A stretch of 64,000 nucleotides of DNA from assembly GCA_944385995.1 (NCBI GenBank), contig CALWZL010000004.1, positions 40,995 through 104,994 of the forward strand. Reading direction: 5' to 3'. This document shows positions 1 through 7,062 of the stretch, in pieces. The notes below the pieces were generated by a model. The model saw nothing but the letters and a program-made list of their open reading frames with translations. It made no database searches and was not told the origin of the DNA. The position numbers were made by a program, and so were the translations under genes. The DNA is from an uncultured Faecalibacterium sp. (lineage in GTDB: Bacteria > Bacillota > Clostridia > Oscillospirales > Ruminococcaceae). Positions within the stretch are counted from its first letter, which is position 1. Each line of letters opens with the position of its first letter.

Positions 1-1363
1 CCCACCGCAGCAGGACCCTGCCCTCGGGCCGCACCGAGCGCAGGCCCTGGGCGTAGGCGTTGATGGCGGCGGGGGTGCCGTAAACCGGATTGGTGGCCAC
101 ATAGCCCACTGTATTGGTGGGGGAGAGGATGCCGGCCAGCATGCCCAGAATATAGGTGGCCTCGTAGGTGCGGGGATAGTAGGTCCGCACCAGCGGGTGA
201 GGGGTGTTCAGAGAGCAGTTGAGGAATTTGATCTTGGGGTGCTGGGCGGCCACCTTGAGACAGGCAGTGTGCATCCGCACGCTGGTGGTAAAGACCACGT
301 CGGCGCCGTTGTGGGCCACCTCTTCCAGAATCTGCTCTGCGTCCACTTCGGGGTCCACGTTCTCATGGGAGGAGAGGATCACCCGGTCGGTGAAGGCGTT
401 GGCGAGCGCGCTGCGGCCCTTTTCGTGGGCCCGCACCCAGGCGCTGTTCTCCTCGTTGTACTCGTGGAGGAAGGCCACATGGAGCTCGCTGGGCCGCGAA
501 CTGAAGATGTTCAGCTTGGACAGGCTCAGCAGGGGCTCGCTGGACTCGGTGGGCTCCAGCACCACTTCCACCGCCTGGTCCTTGGTCAGGACGGTGATTT
601 CGTCCCAGATGCGGGCCAGATTTTCCTTGATCTGGGCGGGGGTGGAGTCACAGGCATCCGAATACCGGTAGACCGACAGATACACCAGCAGGGCATCGCC
701 CACCGTCAGGGGCAGCCGCGCACCGCCCAGAGCCCGGAACTGCTGGCGGAATTTGGTGTGGAGGGAGTTGAAGTTTTTGCGGTCCTCGTCGGTCCACTCC
801 TCACCCGAGGCCTTGCAGACCAGTTTCTGGAGCTTGGCATAGCTGCCGGGCCGGGAGAACTGGACGATGTTCACCTTGGACAGCTTGTAGAAGTCCATGA
901 ACTCGTAGTAGATCCGGTTCTCAAGGCTGTTGTTGCGGGCGGGAATCAGGCGGGTGACGGTGCCGGGGATGCTGGCCGCATCGAAATGCTTGAGCACCGA
1001 GACACGTTTGTTGCCCTCCTCAATATAGAACTGGTTGAGGAACTCGTAGGCGGTGACCGGGTTGCGGATGCCCTCGTCCAGATGGGCGTCGCAGAGGACC
1101 GACCACTTGCTGGCAAATTCGGTATCCACATCCAGCAGAGGCATGAAGTTGGGAGCGAAAGCGGTGTGGCGGCCGCTGGTCTTGGTGCCCACAATGCTCT
1201 CGCTGGGCATATTCACCAGGCCCAGGGGCTCGGTGGCCACAATATCGACGTTGACCAGGATATCGTCCAGAACCGGCAGATAGGGGCTCTGGCCTCGGGC
1301 CACATGGGCGCGGTAATCCTTCTGGCCTGCTTTCAGGGCGAGTTTGTATTCTTCCAAAGACAT
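1..1363 (-). CDS. Cytosolic BMP-family binding-protein-like protein with ParB-like N-terminus (3' end cut by window)
   Basis: The frame runs from the ATG at 1363 off the window edge without a stop, so about 454 codons are seen and the C-terminus is missing. The first ~150 residues include EEGNKRVSV (about residues 113–121), which resembles the phosphate-binding motif of ParB/sulfiredoxin-fold domains. The remainder (from about residue 290: LHVAFLHEYNEENSAW, later ADVVFTTSVRMH and KFLNCSLN) reads like a BMP/periplasmic-binding-protein fold that usually binds nucleosides or sugars. There is no signal peptide or lipobox, so the protein should be cytosolic and may be a sensor rather than a transporter subunit. 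The start is supported by GAAAGGAG upstream. The family assignment comes from recalled sequence resemblance; the function is unknown. Confidence 0.7.
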   Translation of the reverse strand, partial: MSLEEYKLALKAGQKDYRAHVARGQSPYLPVLDDILVNVDIVATEPLGLVNMPSESIVGTKTSGRHTAFAPNFMPLLDVDTEFASKWSVLCDAHLDEGIRNPVTAYEFLNQFYIEEGNKRVSVLKHFDAASIPGTVTRLIPARNNSLENRIYYEFMDFYKLSKVNIVQFSRPGSYAKLQKLVCKASGEEWTDEDRKNFNSLHTKFRQQFRALGGARLPLTVGDALLVYLSVYRYSDACDSTPAQIKENLARIWDEITVLTKDQAVEVVLEPTESSEPLLSLSKLNIFSSRPSELHVAFLHEYNEENSAWVRAHEKGRSALANAFTDRVILSSHENVDPEVDAEQILEEVAHNGADVVFTTSVRMHTACLKVAAQHPKIKFLNCSLNTPHPLVRTYYPRTYEATYILGMLAGILSPTNTVGYVATNPVYGTPAAINAYAQGLRSVRPEGRVLLRW

Positions 1364-1445
1364 AAAAGTTAAGGCTCCTTTCACATAAGATCGAAAAGCC
1401 GAAAATCACACACAGGGCGGCGCCTTCCGGGCCGTCCCCGGATAC

Positions 1446-1474
1446 AGTATACCACATTTTTGTCGTTTTGTCTC
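1446..1474 (-). promoter_or_regulatory. Promoter of the BMP-like gene
   Basis: On the minus strand, GAGACA (1474–1469) lies 17 nt from TATACT (1451–1446). The -10 is consensus-like and the -35 matches TTGACA at four of six positions. It implies an approximately 75-nt leader before the start at 1363. Confidence 0.5.
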
Positions 1475-1549
1475 CGTTTGAACAAAGAATGCAGAAAGAA
1501 GAAACGGTTCCGCATGGAAAAGAAAGTCCCTGGATTTTGCGCCGGGGTG

Positions 1550-1578
1550 TTGCATGGACTGCGGTTTTCAGGTAGGAT
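1550..1578 (+). promoter_or_regulatory. Promoter of the DUF1643 gene
   Basis: TTGCAT (1550–1555), a 17-nt spacer, then TAGGAT (1573–1578), 27 nt upstream of the ATG at 1605. It is divergent from the promoter at 1446–1474. Confidence 0.45.
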
Positions 1579-1604
1579 AAAAGAAAAACGAAAGGAAATC
1601 AGCG

Positions 1605-2168
1605 ATGGAGACAAAACACCTTCCCGCCCTGGAGGCGGGGGAATACGCCGGGGGGCTGTGGTACTATGAGCCCCATGTGTACATGCCCTACCGGTTTGTG
1701 CTGGGGAAGCCGGGCAAGCGGCCCCTGGTGTGCATCGGCATCAATCCCAGCACCGCCCAGCCGGGGGCGCTGGACCCTACCGTCAAGAGTGTGGAGCGGC
1801 TGGCTCTGTCCAATGGCTTTGACAGCTGGATCATGTTCAACGTCTATCCCCAGCGGGCCACCGACCCCAACGATATGGACAAGACCCCCGACCGGGCCCT
1901 CTGCGATCAGAACCTGCTCTGGCTGGAAGCGGTGCTGAACCAGACCGAGGCCACCATGTGGGCGGCCTGGGGCACCCTGATCGAGAAGCGGGACTATCTG
2001 CCGGGGCTGATGCGGGAGATGGTGGCCCTGACCCGGGCCAGGAATATCCCCTGGGTCACCATCGGGAAGCGGAGCAAGAAGGGCCACCCCCATCACCCCC
2101 TCTATCTGCGGAAGGATGCGGTCCCGGAACCCTTTGATGTCGAGGAATACCTCGACAGCTGTTTCTGA
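1605..2168 (+). CDS. DUF1643 domain protein
   Basis: The 187-residue protein matches what I know of DUF1643: an early LVCIGINPSTA motif (about residues 43–53), then a central NVYPQRATDP and a C-terminal KKGHPHHPLY segment. The family is small, soluble and of unestablished function; conserved N, H and W residues suggest an enzyme or nucleotide-binding fold, but that is inference. There is no signal peptide or membrane segment. The PAP2 gene follows 11 nt downstream with its own AGGAGG, so the two are probably one transcript ending at the hairpin at 2701–2734. Confidence 0.8.
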   Translation: METKHLPALEAGEYAGGLWYYEPHVYMPYRFVLGKPGKRPLVCIGINPSTAQPGALDPTVKSVERLALSNGFDSWIMFNVYPQRATDPNDMDKTPDRALCDQNLLWLEAVLNQTEATMWAAWGTLIEKRDYLPGLMREMVALTRARNIPWVTIGKRSKKGHPHHPLYLRKDAVPEPFDVEEYLDSCF

Positions 2169-2179
2169 GGAGGTTGGCC

Positions 2180-2689
2180 ATGACCCCCGCGCGCTACCGA
2201 AAGGTGTATGACTGGTTCACGGCGCGTCCGGCGGCGCTGGCTGCCCTGGCGGCCTGTACCCGGCTTTTGCCGCTGGTCCAGGCCGGAGCCTATCTGATTC
2301 TGCTGGCACTGCTGGCGGTGCGCACCGCCGCCGGAGAGGATTCGATCCAGCTTCTGGCCCGGACGGTCCTGGTGCCGGGGGCGGTGTTTGCAGGGGGCAG
2401 CGCCCTCCGGGCTGCCCTCAACCGGCCCCGCCCGTATGAACAGCCGGGCTTTATCCCCCTGCTGCCCAAGGAGACAGCGGGAAAAGCCTTTCCCTCCCGT
2501 CACGCGGTCAGCGGCGCCGTCATTGCCATGGCATGGCTGCCGGTGAGCCCCGCCGCCGCCGGGGTGTTGACGGTGTCGGCCCTGGCCATCTGCGTCACCC
2601 GGGTGCTGGCCGGGGTCCATTCGGTGAAAGATGCGGCTGCCGGCGCGGCCCTGGGCTTTGGCCTGGGGGCGGCGGGAATGCTGCTGTAG
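2180..2689 (+). CDS. PAP2-family membrane phosphatase
   Basis: This 169-residue integral membrane protein carries the three PAP2 signatures in order: RAALNRPRP (R-x6-RP, with Arg in place of the usual Lys), PSRH, and R-VLAGV-H-SVK-D. The family dephosphorylates lipid phosphates such as undecaprenyl pyrophosphate, phosphatidate or phosphatidylglycerophosphate; the substrate cannot be read from sequence. Hydrophobic segments flank the motifs, as expected for this small bacterial form. I chose the ATG at 2180 because GAGGAGG (2167–2173) is 6 nt upstream; an in-frame TTG at 2174 is too close. It lies just after the DUF1643 gene and is likely cotranscribed with it. Confidence 0.85.
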   Translation: MTPARYRKVYDWFTARPAALAALAACTRLLPLVQAGAYLILLALLAVRTAAGEDSIQLLARTVLVPGAVFAGGSALRAALNRPRPYEQPGFIPLLPKETAGKAFPSRHAVSGAVIAMAWLPVSPAAAGVLTVSALAICVTRVLAGVHSVKDAAAGAALGFGLGAAGMLL

Positions 2690-2700
2690 ACGCTGTGTCA

Positions 2701-2735
2701 AAAAGGCCCTGTCCGCTCTGGACAGGGCCTTTTTG
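2701..2735. terminator. Bidirectional intrinsic terminator
   Basis: A near-perfect stem (2701–2714 with 2720–2734, loop GCTCT) is flanked by A-rich and T-rich tracts, so it can end both the PAP2 transcript and the convergent feo transcript. Confidence 0.85.
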
Positions 2736-2783
2736 GATGGGATCAGGCGCTCTCACCGGTACAGATGGTGAAATCGGAAGGAT

Positions 2784-2954
2784 TCAGCGGCCGCAGTGGC
2801 AGCTGCCGCTGCAATGGCCGCCGCAGCTGCTGCATCCGGCGCACTTGCCGGCGCGCAGGCTGCGGATGGTGGCCCGGAGGGACAATCCTGTCACCCCCAA
2901 AACCAGGGCACCCACCAGAATGGTGGAGAGATTTGCGGTGATATATGCCAGCAT
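2784..2954 (-). CDS. FeoB-associated Cys-rich membrane mini-protein
   Basis: This 56-residue ORF follows feoB by 26 nt on the same strand and has a good ribosome site (AAGGAGG). It begins with one hydrophobic segment (about residues 3–26, NLSTILVGALVLGVTGLSL) and ends in a Cys/His-rich tail, CAGCSSCGGHCSGSCHC, with six Cys and two His. This architecture and position match the FeoB-associated Cys-rich membrane protein family, thought to assist or meter Fe(II) passage through FeoB. A role in binding iron at the membrane is inferred from the tail. It is easily missed because of its length. Confidence 0.88.
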   Translation of the reverse strand: MLAYITANLSTILVGALVLGVTGLSLRATIRSLRAGKCAGCSSCGGHCSGSCHCGR

Positions 2955-2980
2955 AAGGGCGCACCTCCTTGTGGGTGAAA

Positions 2981-5164
2981 TCAGGCGCGGAGGACGGCTT
3001 TGCGGTGCAGGCGGACGCCGTCGCTGTCCTCATAGGGATTTTTGCGGAAGAGCAGGTACAGCAGCCCGGCCAGCAGGACCAGAGCCACGATGGTAAACAG
3101 GTTGAAGGAAACTTCGCCGGTGACAAGGCCCCCCAGCTGATAGACAATCAGGGAGACGACGTAGGCAAAGGCGCACATGTAGCCGATGGCAAAGGCGGTC
3201 CAGCGGGGGTTGTTCATCTCCCGCTTGATGGCGCCCATGGCCGCGAAGCAGGGAGCGCACAGCAGGTTGAAGATCATGAAGCTGTAGGCGGCCAGGGCGG
3301 TGTAATCGGCGGCGATGTTGGCCCAGATTTCGTCGCCGGCCTCGGACACCTCGGCCATGCCGTAGAGGACACCCAGGGTGGAGACCACGTTTTCCTTGGC
3401 GATGAGGCCGGTGACGGTGGCGGTGGCGGCCCGCCAGCTGCCGAAGCCCAGCGGGGCGAAGATGGGGGCAATCACCCCGGCGATGGCGGCCAGCAGAGAG
3501 GTGTTGGTGTCCTCCACCATCCCAAAGACGCCGTCGGTGAAGCCGAAGCCCTGCAGGAACCACAGCACCACGGTGGAAGTCAGGATGACGGTGCCGGCCC
3601 GCTTGACATAGGACCAGCCACGCTCCCAGGTGGCCCGCAGGACGTTGCCCCAGGCGGGCACATGGTAGGCGGGCAGCTCCATGACGAAGGGGGCGGGTTC
3701 GCCGGCAAAGGCCCGGGTTTTCTTGAGGATGACGCCGCTGATGACCACGGCGGCGACGCCGATGAAGTAAGCGCTGGTGGCCACCAAACTGCTGCCGCCG
3801 AAGATGGCGCCGGCCAGCAGGCCGATGATGGGCATCTTGGCGCTGCAGGGGATGAAACAGGTGGTCATGATGGTGAGTTTGCGGTCCCGGTCCTGTTCAA
3901 TGGTGCGGGAGGCCATGACGCCGGGGATGCCGCAGCCTGAGGCCACCAGCAGGGGGATAAAGCTCTTGCCCGACAGGCCAAACCGGCGGAAGATGCGGTC
4001 CATCACGAAGGCGATGCGGGCCATGTAGCCCACGTCCTCCAGGATGGCCAGCAGGAAGCTCAGCACCAGAATCTGAGGCACAAAGCCCAGGGCTGCGCCT
4101 ACGCCGGCCACAATGCCGTCGTTGATGAGGCCCACCAGCCAGCCGGCGCAGCCGATGGACACCAGGAAGCCCTCCACCGCAGGGGGCACGATCTCGCCGA
4201 ACAGGACATCATTGACCCAGTCGGTGCCCATGGTGCCGAAGGAAATCGAGGTGCTGCCCATGGCGATGGTGTAGATGGCCAGCATCACCACCGCAAAGAT
4301 GGGCAGGGCCAGGATGCGGTTGGTGACAATCCGGTCGATCCGGTCCGACGCGGTCAGATTGTTGGTGCGGGGCTTGCGGGTGCAGGCCGCCTGAATCACG
4401 GTGTGGATGAAGCTGTAGCGCTGGTTGGTGATGATGCTCTCGGCATCGTCGTCCAGCTGGGCCTCGCAGGCGGCAATGGCCTGCTCGATTTTGCCGGCGG
4501 CGGCCTGGTCCAGGGTCAGTTCGGCCTGAACTTTTTCGTCCCGCTCAAAGAGCTTGACGGCGTACCACCGGAGGAACCGCTCCTCCACCTTGCCCCGCAG
4601 CAGGGCTTCGATGGACTGGATGGCCTGCTCTGCGCTGCCGGTAAAGACAGAGGGCAGCTGGACGGCCCGGCCATTCCGGGCAGCCTGGAGCGCTGCCTGG
4701 GCGGCATCCTTGCAGCCCTCGCCTTTGAGGGCGCTGATCTCCACCACCGGACAGCCCAGGGCCTGGCCCAGCTTGTCCAGATGAATCTTGTCCCCGTTTT
4801 TGCGGACCAGATCGATCATGTTCACCGCCACCACCACCGGGATGCCCAGCTCCATCAGCTGGGTGGTCAGATAGAGGTTGCGCTCGATGTTGGTGCCGTC
4901 CACGATGTTCAAAATGGCGTCCGGCTTCTCCTTCACCAGGTAGCCCCGGGCCACCACTTCTTCCAGGGTGTAGGGGGAGAGGGAATAGATGCCCGGCAGG
5001 TCCTGAATCACCACGTCTTTGTGGCCCTTCAGCCGGCCATCCTTCTTTTCCACCGTGACCCCCGGCCAGTTGCCCACATATTGGTTGGCGCCGGTCAGGG
5101 CGTTGAACAGGGTGGTCTTGCCGCTGTTGGGGTTGCCCGCCAGAGCAATCTTGATCTGTGCCAT
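2981..5164 (-). CDS. feoB: Ferrous iron transporter FeoB
   Basis: This 727-residue inner-membrane Fe(II) permease has an N-terminal G domain with GNPNSGKTT (about residues 10–18), DLPG (about 55–58) and NMID (about 115–118). A helical GDI-like linker follows, then a C-terminal membrane half with the two Gate motifs (VASGCGIPGVMASRT and LLCAPCFAAMGA, each containing the conserved Cys). The length is normal for Firmicutes. The start ATG at 5164 is preceded by GGAGAG. It is the third gene of feoA-feoA-feoB-Cys-rich protein and is probably controlled by the palindromes at 5706–5751. Confidence 0.97.
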   Translation of the reverse strand: MAQIKIALAGNPNSGKTTLFNALTGANQYVGNWPGVTVEKKDGRLKGHKDVVIQDLPGIYSLSPYTLEEVVARGYLVKEKPDAILNIVDGTNIERNLYLTTQLMELGIPVVVAVNMIDLVRKNGDKIHLDKLGQALGCPVVEISALKGEGCKDAAQAALQAARNGRAVQLPSVFTGSAEQAIQSIEALLRGKVEERFLRWYAVKLFERDEKVQAELTLDQAAAGKIEQAIAACEAQLDDDAESIITNQRYSFIHTVIQAACTRKPRTNNLTASDRIDRIVTNRILALPIFAVVMLAIYTIAMGSTSISFGTMGTDWVNDVLFGEIVPPAVEGFLVSIGCAGWLVGLINDGIVAGVGAALGFVPQILVLSFLLAILEDVGYMARIAFVMDRIFRRFGLSGKSFIPLLVASGCGIPGVMASRTIEQDRDRKLTIMTTCFIPCSAKMPIIGLLAGAIFGGSSLVATSAYFIGVAAVVISGVILKKTRAFAGEPAPFVMELPAYHVPAWGNVLRATWERGWSYVKRAGTVILTSTVVLWFLQGFGFTDGVFGMVEDTNTSLLAAIAGVIAPIFAPLGFGSWRAATATVTGLIAKENVVSTLGVLYGMAEVSEAGDEIWANIAADYTALAAYSFMIFNLLCAPCFAAMGAIKREMNNPRWTAFAIGYMCAFAYVVSLIVYQLGGLVTGEVSFNLFTIVALVLLAGLLYLLFRKNPYEDSDGVRLHRKAVLRA

Positions 5165-5191
5165 CTGCTGTCTCTCCTTTCTCCGCTGTCC

Positions 5192-5413
5192 TCAGTTGAT
5201 TTCCACCATTTCAGCGTCGGCTTTGCGGACGCTCAGCTCGTAGCCGCGGACGTTCAGTTCCATGGGGTCCCCCAGCGGGGCCACTTTTCGGATGTAAATC
5301 TGGACCCCCTTGGTGATGCCCATGTCCATGATCCGCCGCTTGACCGGGCCGGTCCCGTTCAGCCGGGATACCGTCACCGTCTGGCCCACCTTGGCGTCTT
5401 TCAGGGTTTTCAT
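5192..5413 (-). CDS. feoA: FeoA domain protein (second of two)
   Basis: This 73-residue SH3-like FeoA protein starts MKTLKDAKVG, with the typical core KRRIMDMGITKGVQI and C-terminal NVRGYELSVRKADAE. FeoA proteins are small cytosolic partners that modulate FeoB. The start ATG at 5413 has GAGGAAAACG upstream; a longer in-frame extension to 5518 runs through the preceding intergenic space and is not supported. It sits 27 nt before feoB. Confidence 0.93.
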   Translation of the reverse strand: MKTLKDAKVGQTVTVSRLNGTGPVKRRIMDMGITKGVQIYIRKVAPLGDPMELNVRGYELSVRKADAEMVEIN

Positions 5414-5477
5414 AGCGTTTTCCTCCCACATTGTTGCTGTATCCAAACCGCCGCCCCGGCAGGGCGGCCGCTTTGCC

Positions 5478-5690
5478 TTAGTACAGAATCCGGTTGGCCA
5501 TCTGGCTGTCCAGGGCAATCCGCCCGTTCTTGACCTGTAAAATCAGATTGCCGGCGATCTCCTGGACCACCGTCACATCGCTGTCCACCACAAATCCCAG
5601 TTCTGTCAGGTGCTGGCGCACCTGGTCCCGGCCGGTGATGCGACGGATGGTCACCGTCTCGCCCGGTCTGGCTGTTGTCAACGGCATCAT
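5478..5690 (-). CDS. feoA: FeoA domain protein (first of two)
   Basis: This 70-residue FeoA-like protein (VRQHLTELGFVVDSDVTVV, C-terminal KNGRIALDSQMANRIL) heads the operon. AGGAGG lies 8 nt from the ATG at 5690; an in-frame TTG at 5696 would be only 3 nt from it, so I prefer the ATG. It is diverged from the second FeoA. Paired FeoA genes ahead of FeoB are common in Firmicutes, and the two copies may form a heteromeric regulator of FeoB (inference). Confidence 0.92.
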   Translation of the reverse strand: MMPLTTARPGETVTIRRITGRDQVRQHLTELGFVVDSDVTVVQEIAGNLILQVKNGRIALDSQMANRILY

Positions 5691-5705
5691 AGACAAATCC
5701 TCCTG

Positions 5706-5727
5706 AAAGTTTGCTGCATCAAACTTT
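5706..5727. promoter_or_regulatory. Operator-like palindrome in the feo leader
   Basis: A perfect inverted repeat, AAAGTTTG-N6-CAAACTTT, lies between the feo transcription start and the ribosome site. Its core fits GTnnG-N6-CnnAC, shared by other sites at 5736, 5792, 5844, 6526 and 6587. Confidence 0.6.
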
Positions 5728-5735
5728 TTCTGGTG

Positions 5736-5767
5736 GTAAGTTTACACTTACTAACTTGAAAAGTCAA
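5736..5767 (-). promoter_or_regulatory. feo promoter with overlapping operator
   Basis: On the minus strand, TTGACT (5767–5762), a 17-nt spacer and TAAACT (5744–5739) form a strong sigma-A promoter. The -10 is embedded in a perfect 16-bp palindrome at 5736–5751 (GTAAG-N6-CTTAC), so a repressor bound there would block polymerase directly. Confidence 0.7.
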
Positions 5768-5791
5768 CCACTTCGGGAGAAAAATAAAAAA

Positions 5792-5859
5792 GTTTGTTCA
5801 AACTAACAAACACCCGGTCCCCAGAGACCGGATGTTTCAGCAAGTTTGTTAAAACTTAC
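5792..5859. promoter_or_regulatory. Two further operator-like palindromes upstream of feo
   Basis: GTTTG-N6-CTAAC (5792–5807) and GTTTG-N6-CTTAC (5844–5859) follow the same half-site spacing as the sites at the feo promoter. The second overlaps the stop codon of the DUF3793 gene. They lie upstream of the -35 and could support cooperative binding. Confidence 0.45.
5805..5837 (-). terminator. Possible terminator of the DUF3793 gene
   Basis: An inverted repeat pairs the CCGGTC arm region around 5814–5820 with GACCGG at 5825–5831, extended by AACA/TGTT flanks. The T-run after it on the minus strand is interrupted (TGTTTGTTAG), so termination would be weak. Confidence 0.4.
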
Positions 5860-6443
5860 GCAGCCACCGCCAGCCGGAGAATGGAGGTCCCGCTGTGGAA
5901 CAGCCGGAGATAGATGGTGGTGCATTTTTTCAGCTGGTCAAAATACCGCTGGGCGGCGTCCGGGTCGCCGTAGGACTTCCAACAGCCGCAGCAGGTGAAA
6001 TTGCGGCCCTGGTTCTCGATGAAGCCGACGACATCGGACAGCGGGTAACCCAGGAAGATGCCGATTTCGTGGGGGAAGGCGTCTCCGTGGGCCAGCCGTC
6101 GGGCCAGCTGGTTCAACAGAGCCCGGCATCCGTCGGGGCTGTCAGGCAGGGCGGGGAGGTGGTAGCCTTCCCGGGCCAAAAACCGGCCGATCTCTTCCCC
6201 GGCCAGGATGGCGCCCAGGCGGGCGGGGCGGTAGAGATAGAGAAGATACCAATGACCCTGAGGGCATTCTTTCAAAATCCGCAGGCGGAGCCCCCGGCCG
6301 TTGAGCTGGGCGTTCCATCTGGCCACCGTCCGGGCCAGCCCGGCTTTGTCGCGGGTTTCATGCCGGAACAGGTTGGCGGGCTTGATTCCCGCCAGAACGG
6401 GGGCGCACTGCTCCACCATAACGGTCTCGAAATTTCTCTCCAT
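5856..6443 (-). CDS. DUF3793 family protein
   Basis: This 195-residue soluble protein matches DUF3793: an N-terminal CAPVLAGIKPANLFRH, a central LLYLYRPARLGAIL, then HEIGIFLGYPLSDVVGFI and a Cys-rich NFTCCGCWKSYGD (about residues 147–159). DUF3793 genes recur beside feo or flavodoxin genes in anaerobic Firmicutes. The clustered cysteines suggest metal or cluster binding, but no activity is established to my knowledge. The ATG at 6443 has AGGAGG upstream. Its promoter region carries the same palindromes as feo, so it is probably induced under the same metal limitation. Confidence 0.82.
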   Translation of the reverse strand: MERNFETVMVEQCAPVLAGIKPANLFRHETRDKAGLARTVARWNAQLNGRGLRLRILKECPQGHWYLLYLYRPARLGAILAGEEIGRFLAREGYHLPALPDSPDGCRALLNQLARRLAHGDAFPHEIGIFLGYPLSDVVGFIENQGRNFTCCGCWKSYGDPDAAQRYFDQLKKCTTIYLRLFHSGTSILRLAVAA

Positions 6444-6525
6444 AGGGGATACCTCCTGCGGGGGCCGGCGGGCCCGGTTGATCTCGGACAGGTCTAGGGT
6501 GCCGCCTGGGGGGCGGACTTATGCG

Positions 6526-6541
6526 GTAAGTTATAACTAAC
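6526..6541. promoter_or_regulatory. Operator-like palindrome in the DUF3793 leader
   Basis: GTAAG-TTATAA-CTAAC matches the half-site pattern found at the feo promoter with one inner mismatch. It lies about 85 bp upstream of the DUF3793 start. Confidence 0.5.
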
Positions 6542-6552
6542 CTACATGCCAA

Positions 6553-6580
6553 AAAAGAAAGCGCCCAGGCGCCCGGAACA
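6553..6580 (-). terminator. Short terminator-like hairpin in the DUF3793 leader
   Basis: On the minus strand, GGGCGCCTGGGCGC is followed by TTTCTTTTTT. It lies between the DUF3793 promoter (6609–6638) and its start codon, so it could attenuate transcription. The stem is only 5–6 bp, so this is tentative. Confidence 0.35.
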
Positions 6581-6586
6581 AACAAG

Positions 6587-6638
6587 GTTAGCTATATCTA
6601 ACAGTCCTATCTTACCATGGAGGCATCGGCTTTGTCAA
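6587..6638 (-). promoter_or_regulatory. DUF3793 promoter and operator
   Basis: TTGACA (6638–6633), an 18-nt spacer and TAAGAT (6614–6609) form the promoter. A perfect palindrome, GTTAG-CTATAT-CTAAC (6587–6602), covers the expected transcription start. Confidence 0.65.
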
Positions 6639-6657
6639 GGGGAAGGCCGGACAACAA

Positions 6658-6689
6658 AAAACGACACCCGCAAAAAGCGGATGTCGTTT
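6658..6689 (-). terminator. Terminator of the tRNA-Arg/tRNA-His transcript
   Basis: The stem ACGACA-CCCGC / GCGG-TGTCGT with an AAAAA loop (6661–6687) is followed on the minus strand by TTTTTTGTTG, directly after tRNA-His. Confidence 0.8.
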
Positions 6690-6691
6690 GG

Positions 6692-6769
6692 TGGGGTGCC
6701 CAGAGGGACTCGAACCCTCGATCTCCAGATCCACAATCTGGCGCGTTAACCAACTACGCTATGGGCACC
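6692..6769 (-). tRNA. tRNA-His (GTG)
   Basis: Minus-strand cloverleaf with acceptor GTGCCCA/TGGGCAC, the extra G at position -1 opposite C73 that is diagnostic of tRNA-His, anticodon loop TTGTGGA (anticodon GTG), the T-loop GGTTCGAGTCC, and an encoded CCA at 6694–6692. Confidence 0.95.
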
Positions 6770-6776
6770 ACAGCAA

Positions 6777-6850
<74 letters not shown>

Positions 6851-6912
6851 ATGTCCTTATCCCTATGGGGTTTTCTAGCAGGGGCAGCCGTTTGACGCGG
6901 GCTGCGAGTGAT

Positions 6913-6941
6913 ATAATAGCATAATGCGCCCGGTCTGTCAA
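6913..6941 (-). promoter_or_regulatory. Promoter of the tRNA pair
   Basis: TTGACA (6941–6936), a 17-nt spacer and TATTAT (6918–6913), about 60 bp upstream of tRNA-Arg. Confidence 0.75.
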
Positions 6942-7027
6942 GCAAAAATCGGAAAATTTTTTCTTCTTTTTGTTCAAAGCGGGAAAAAGATTGCAGATGC
7001 GCTGTTTTGATAAACAGCAGGCGGACA

Positions 7028-7056
7028 GAAAAAATCCCCGGAGAAGCTCCGGGGAT
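7028..7056 (-). terminator. Terminator of the SGNH hydrolase gene
   Basis: Perfect 10-bp stem ATCCCCGGAG / CTCCGGGGAT (7034–7056) with loop AAG, followed on the minus strand by TTTTTTC, 6 nt past the stop codon. Confidence 0.88.
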
Positions 7057-7062
7057 GGAACG

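Noticed and set aside
5805-5837. Riboswitch in the feo upstream region
   Set aside because: Only a simple hairpin is present before the promoter, so it is outside the feo leader; DNA palindromes explain the region better.
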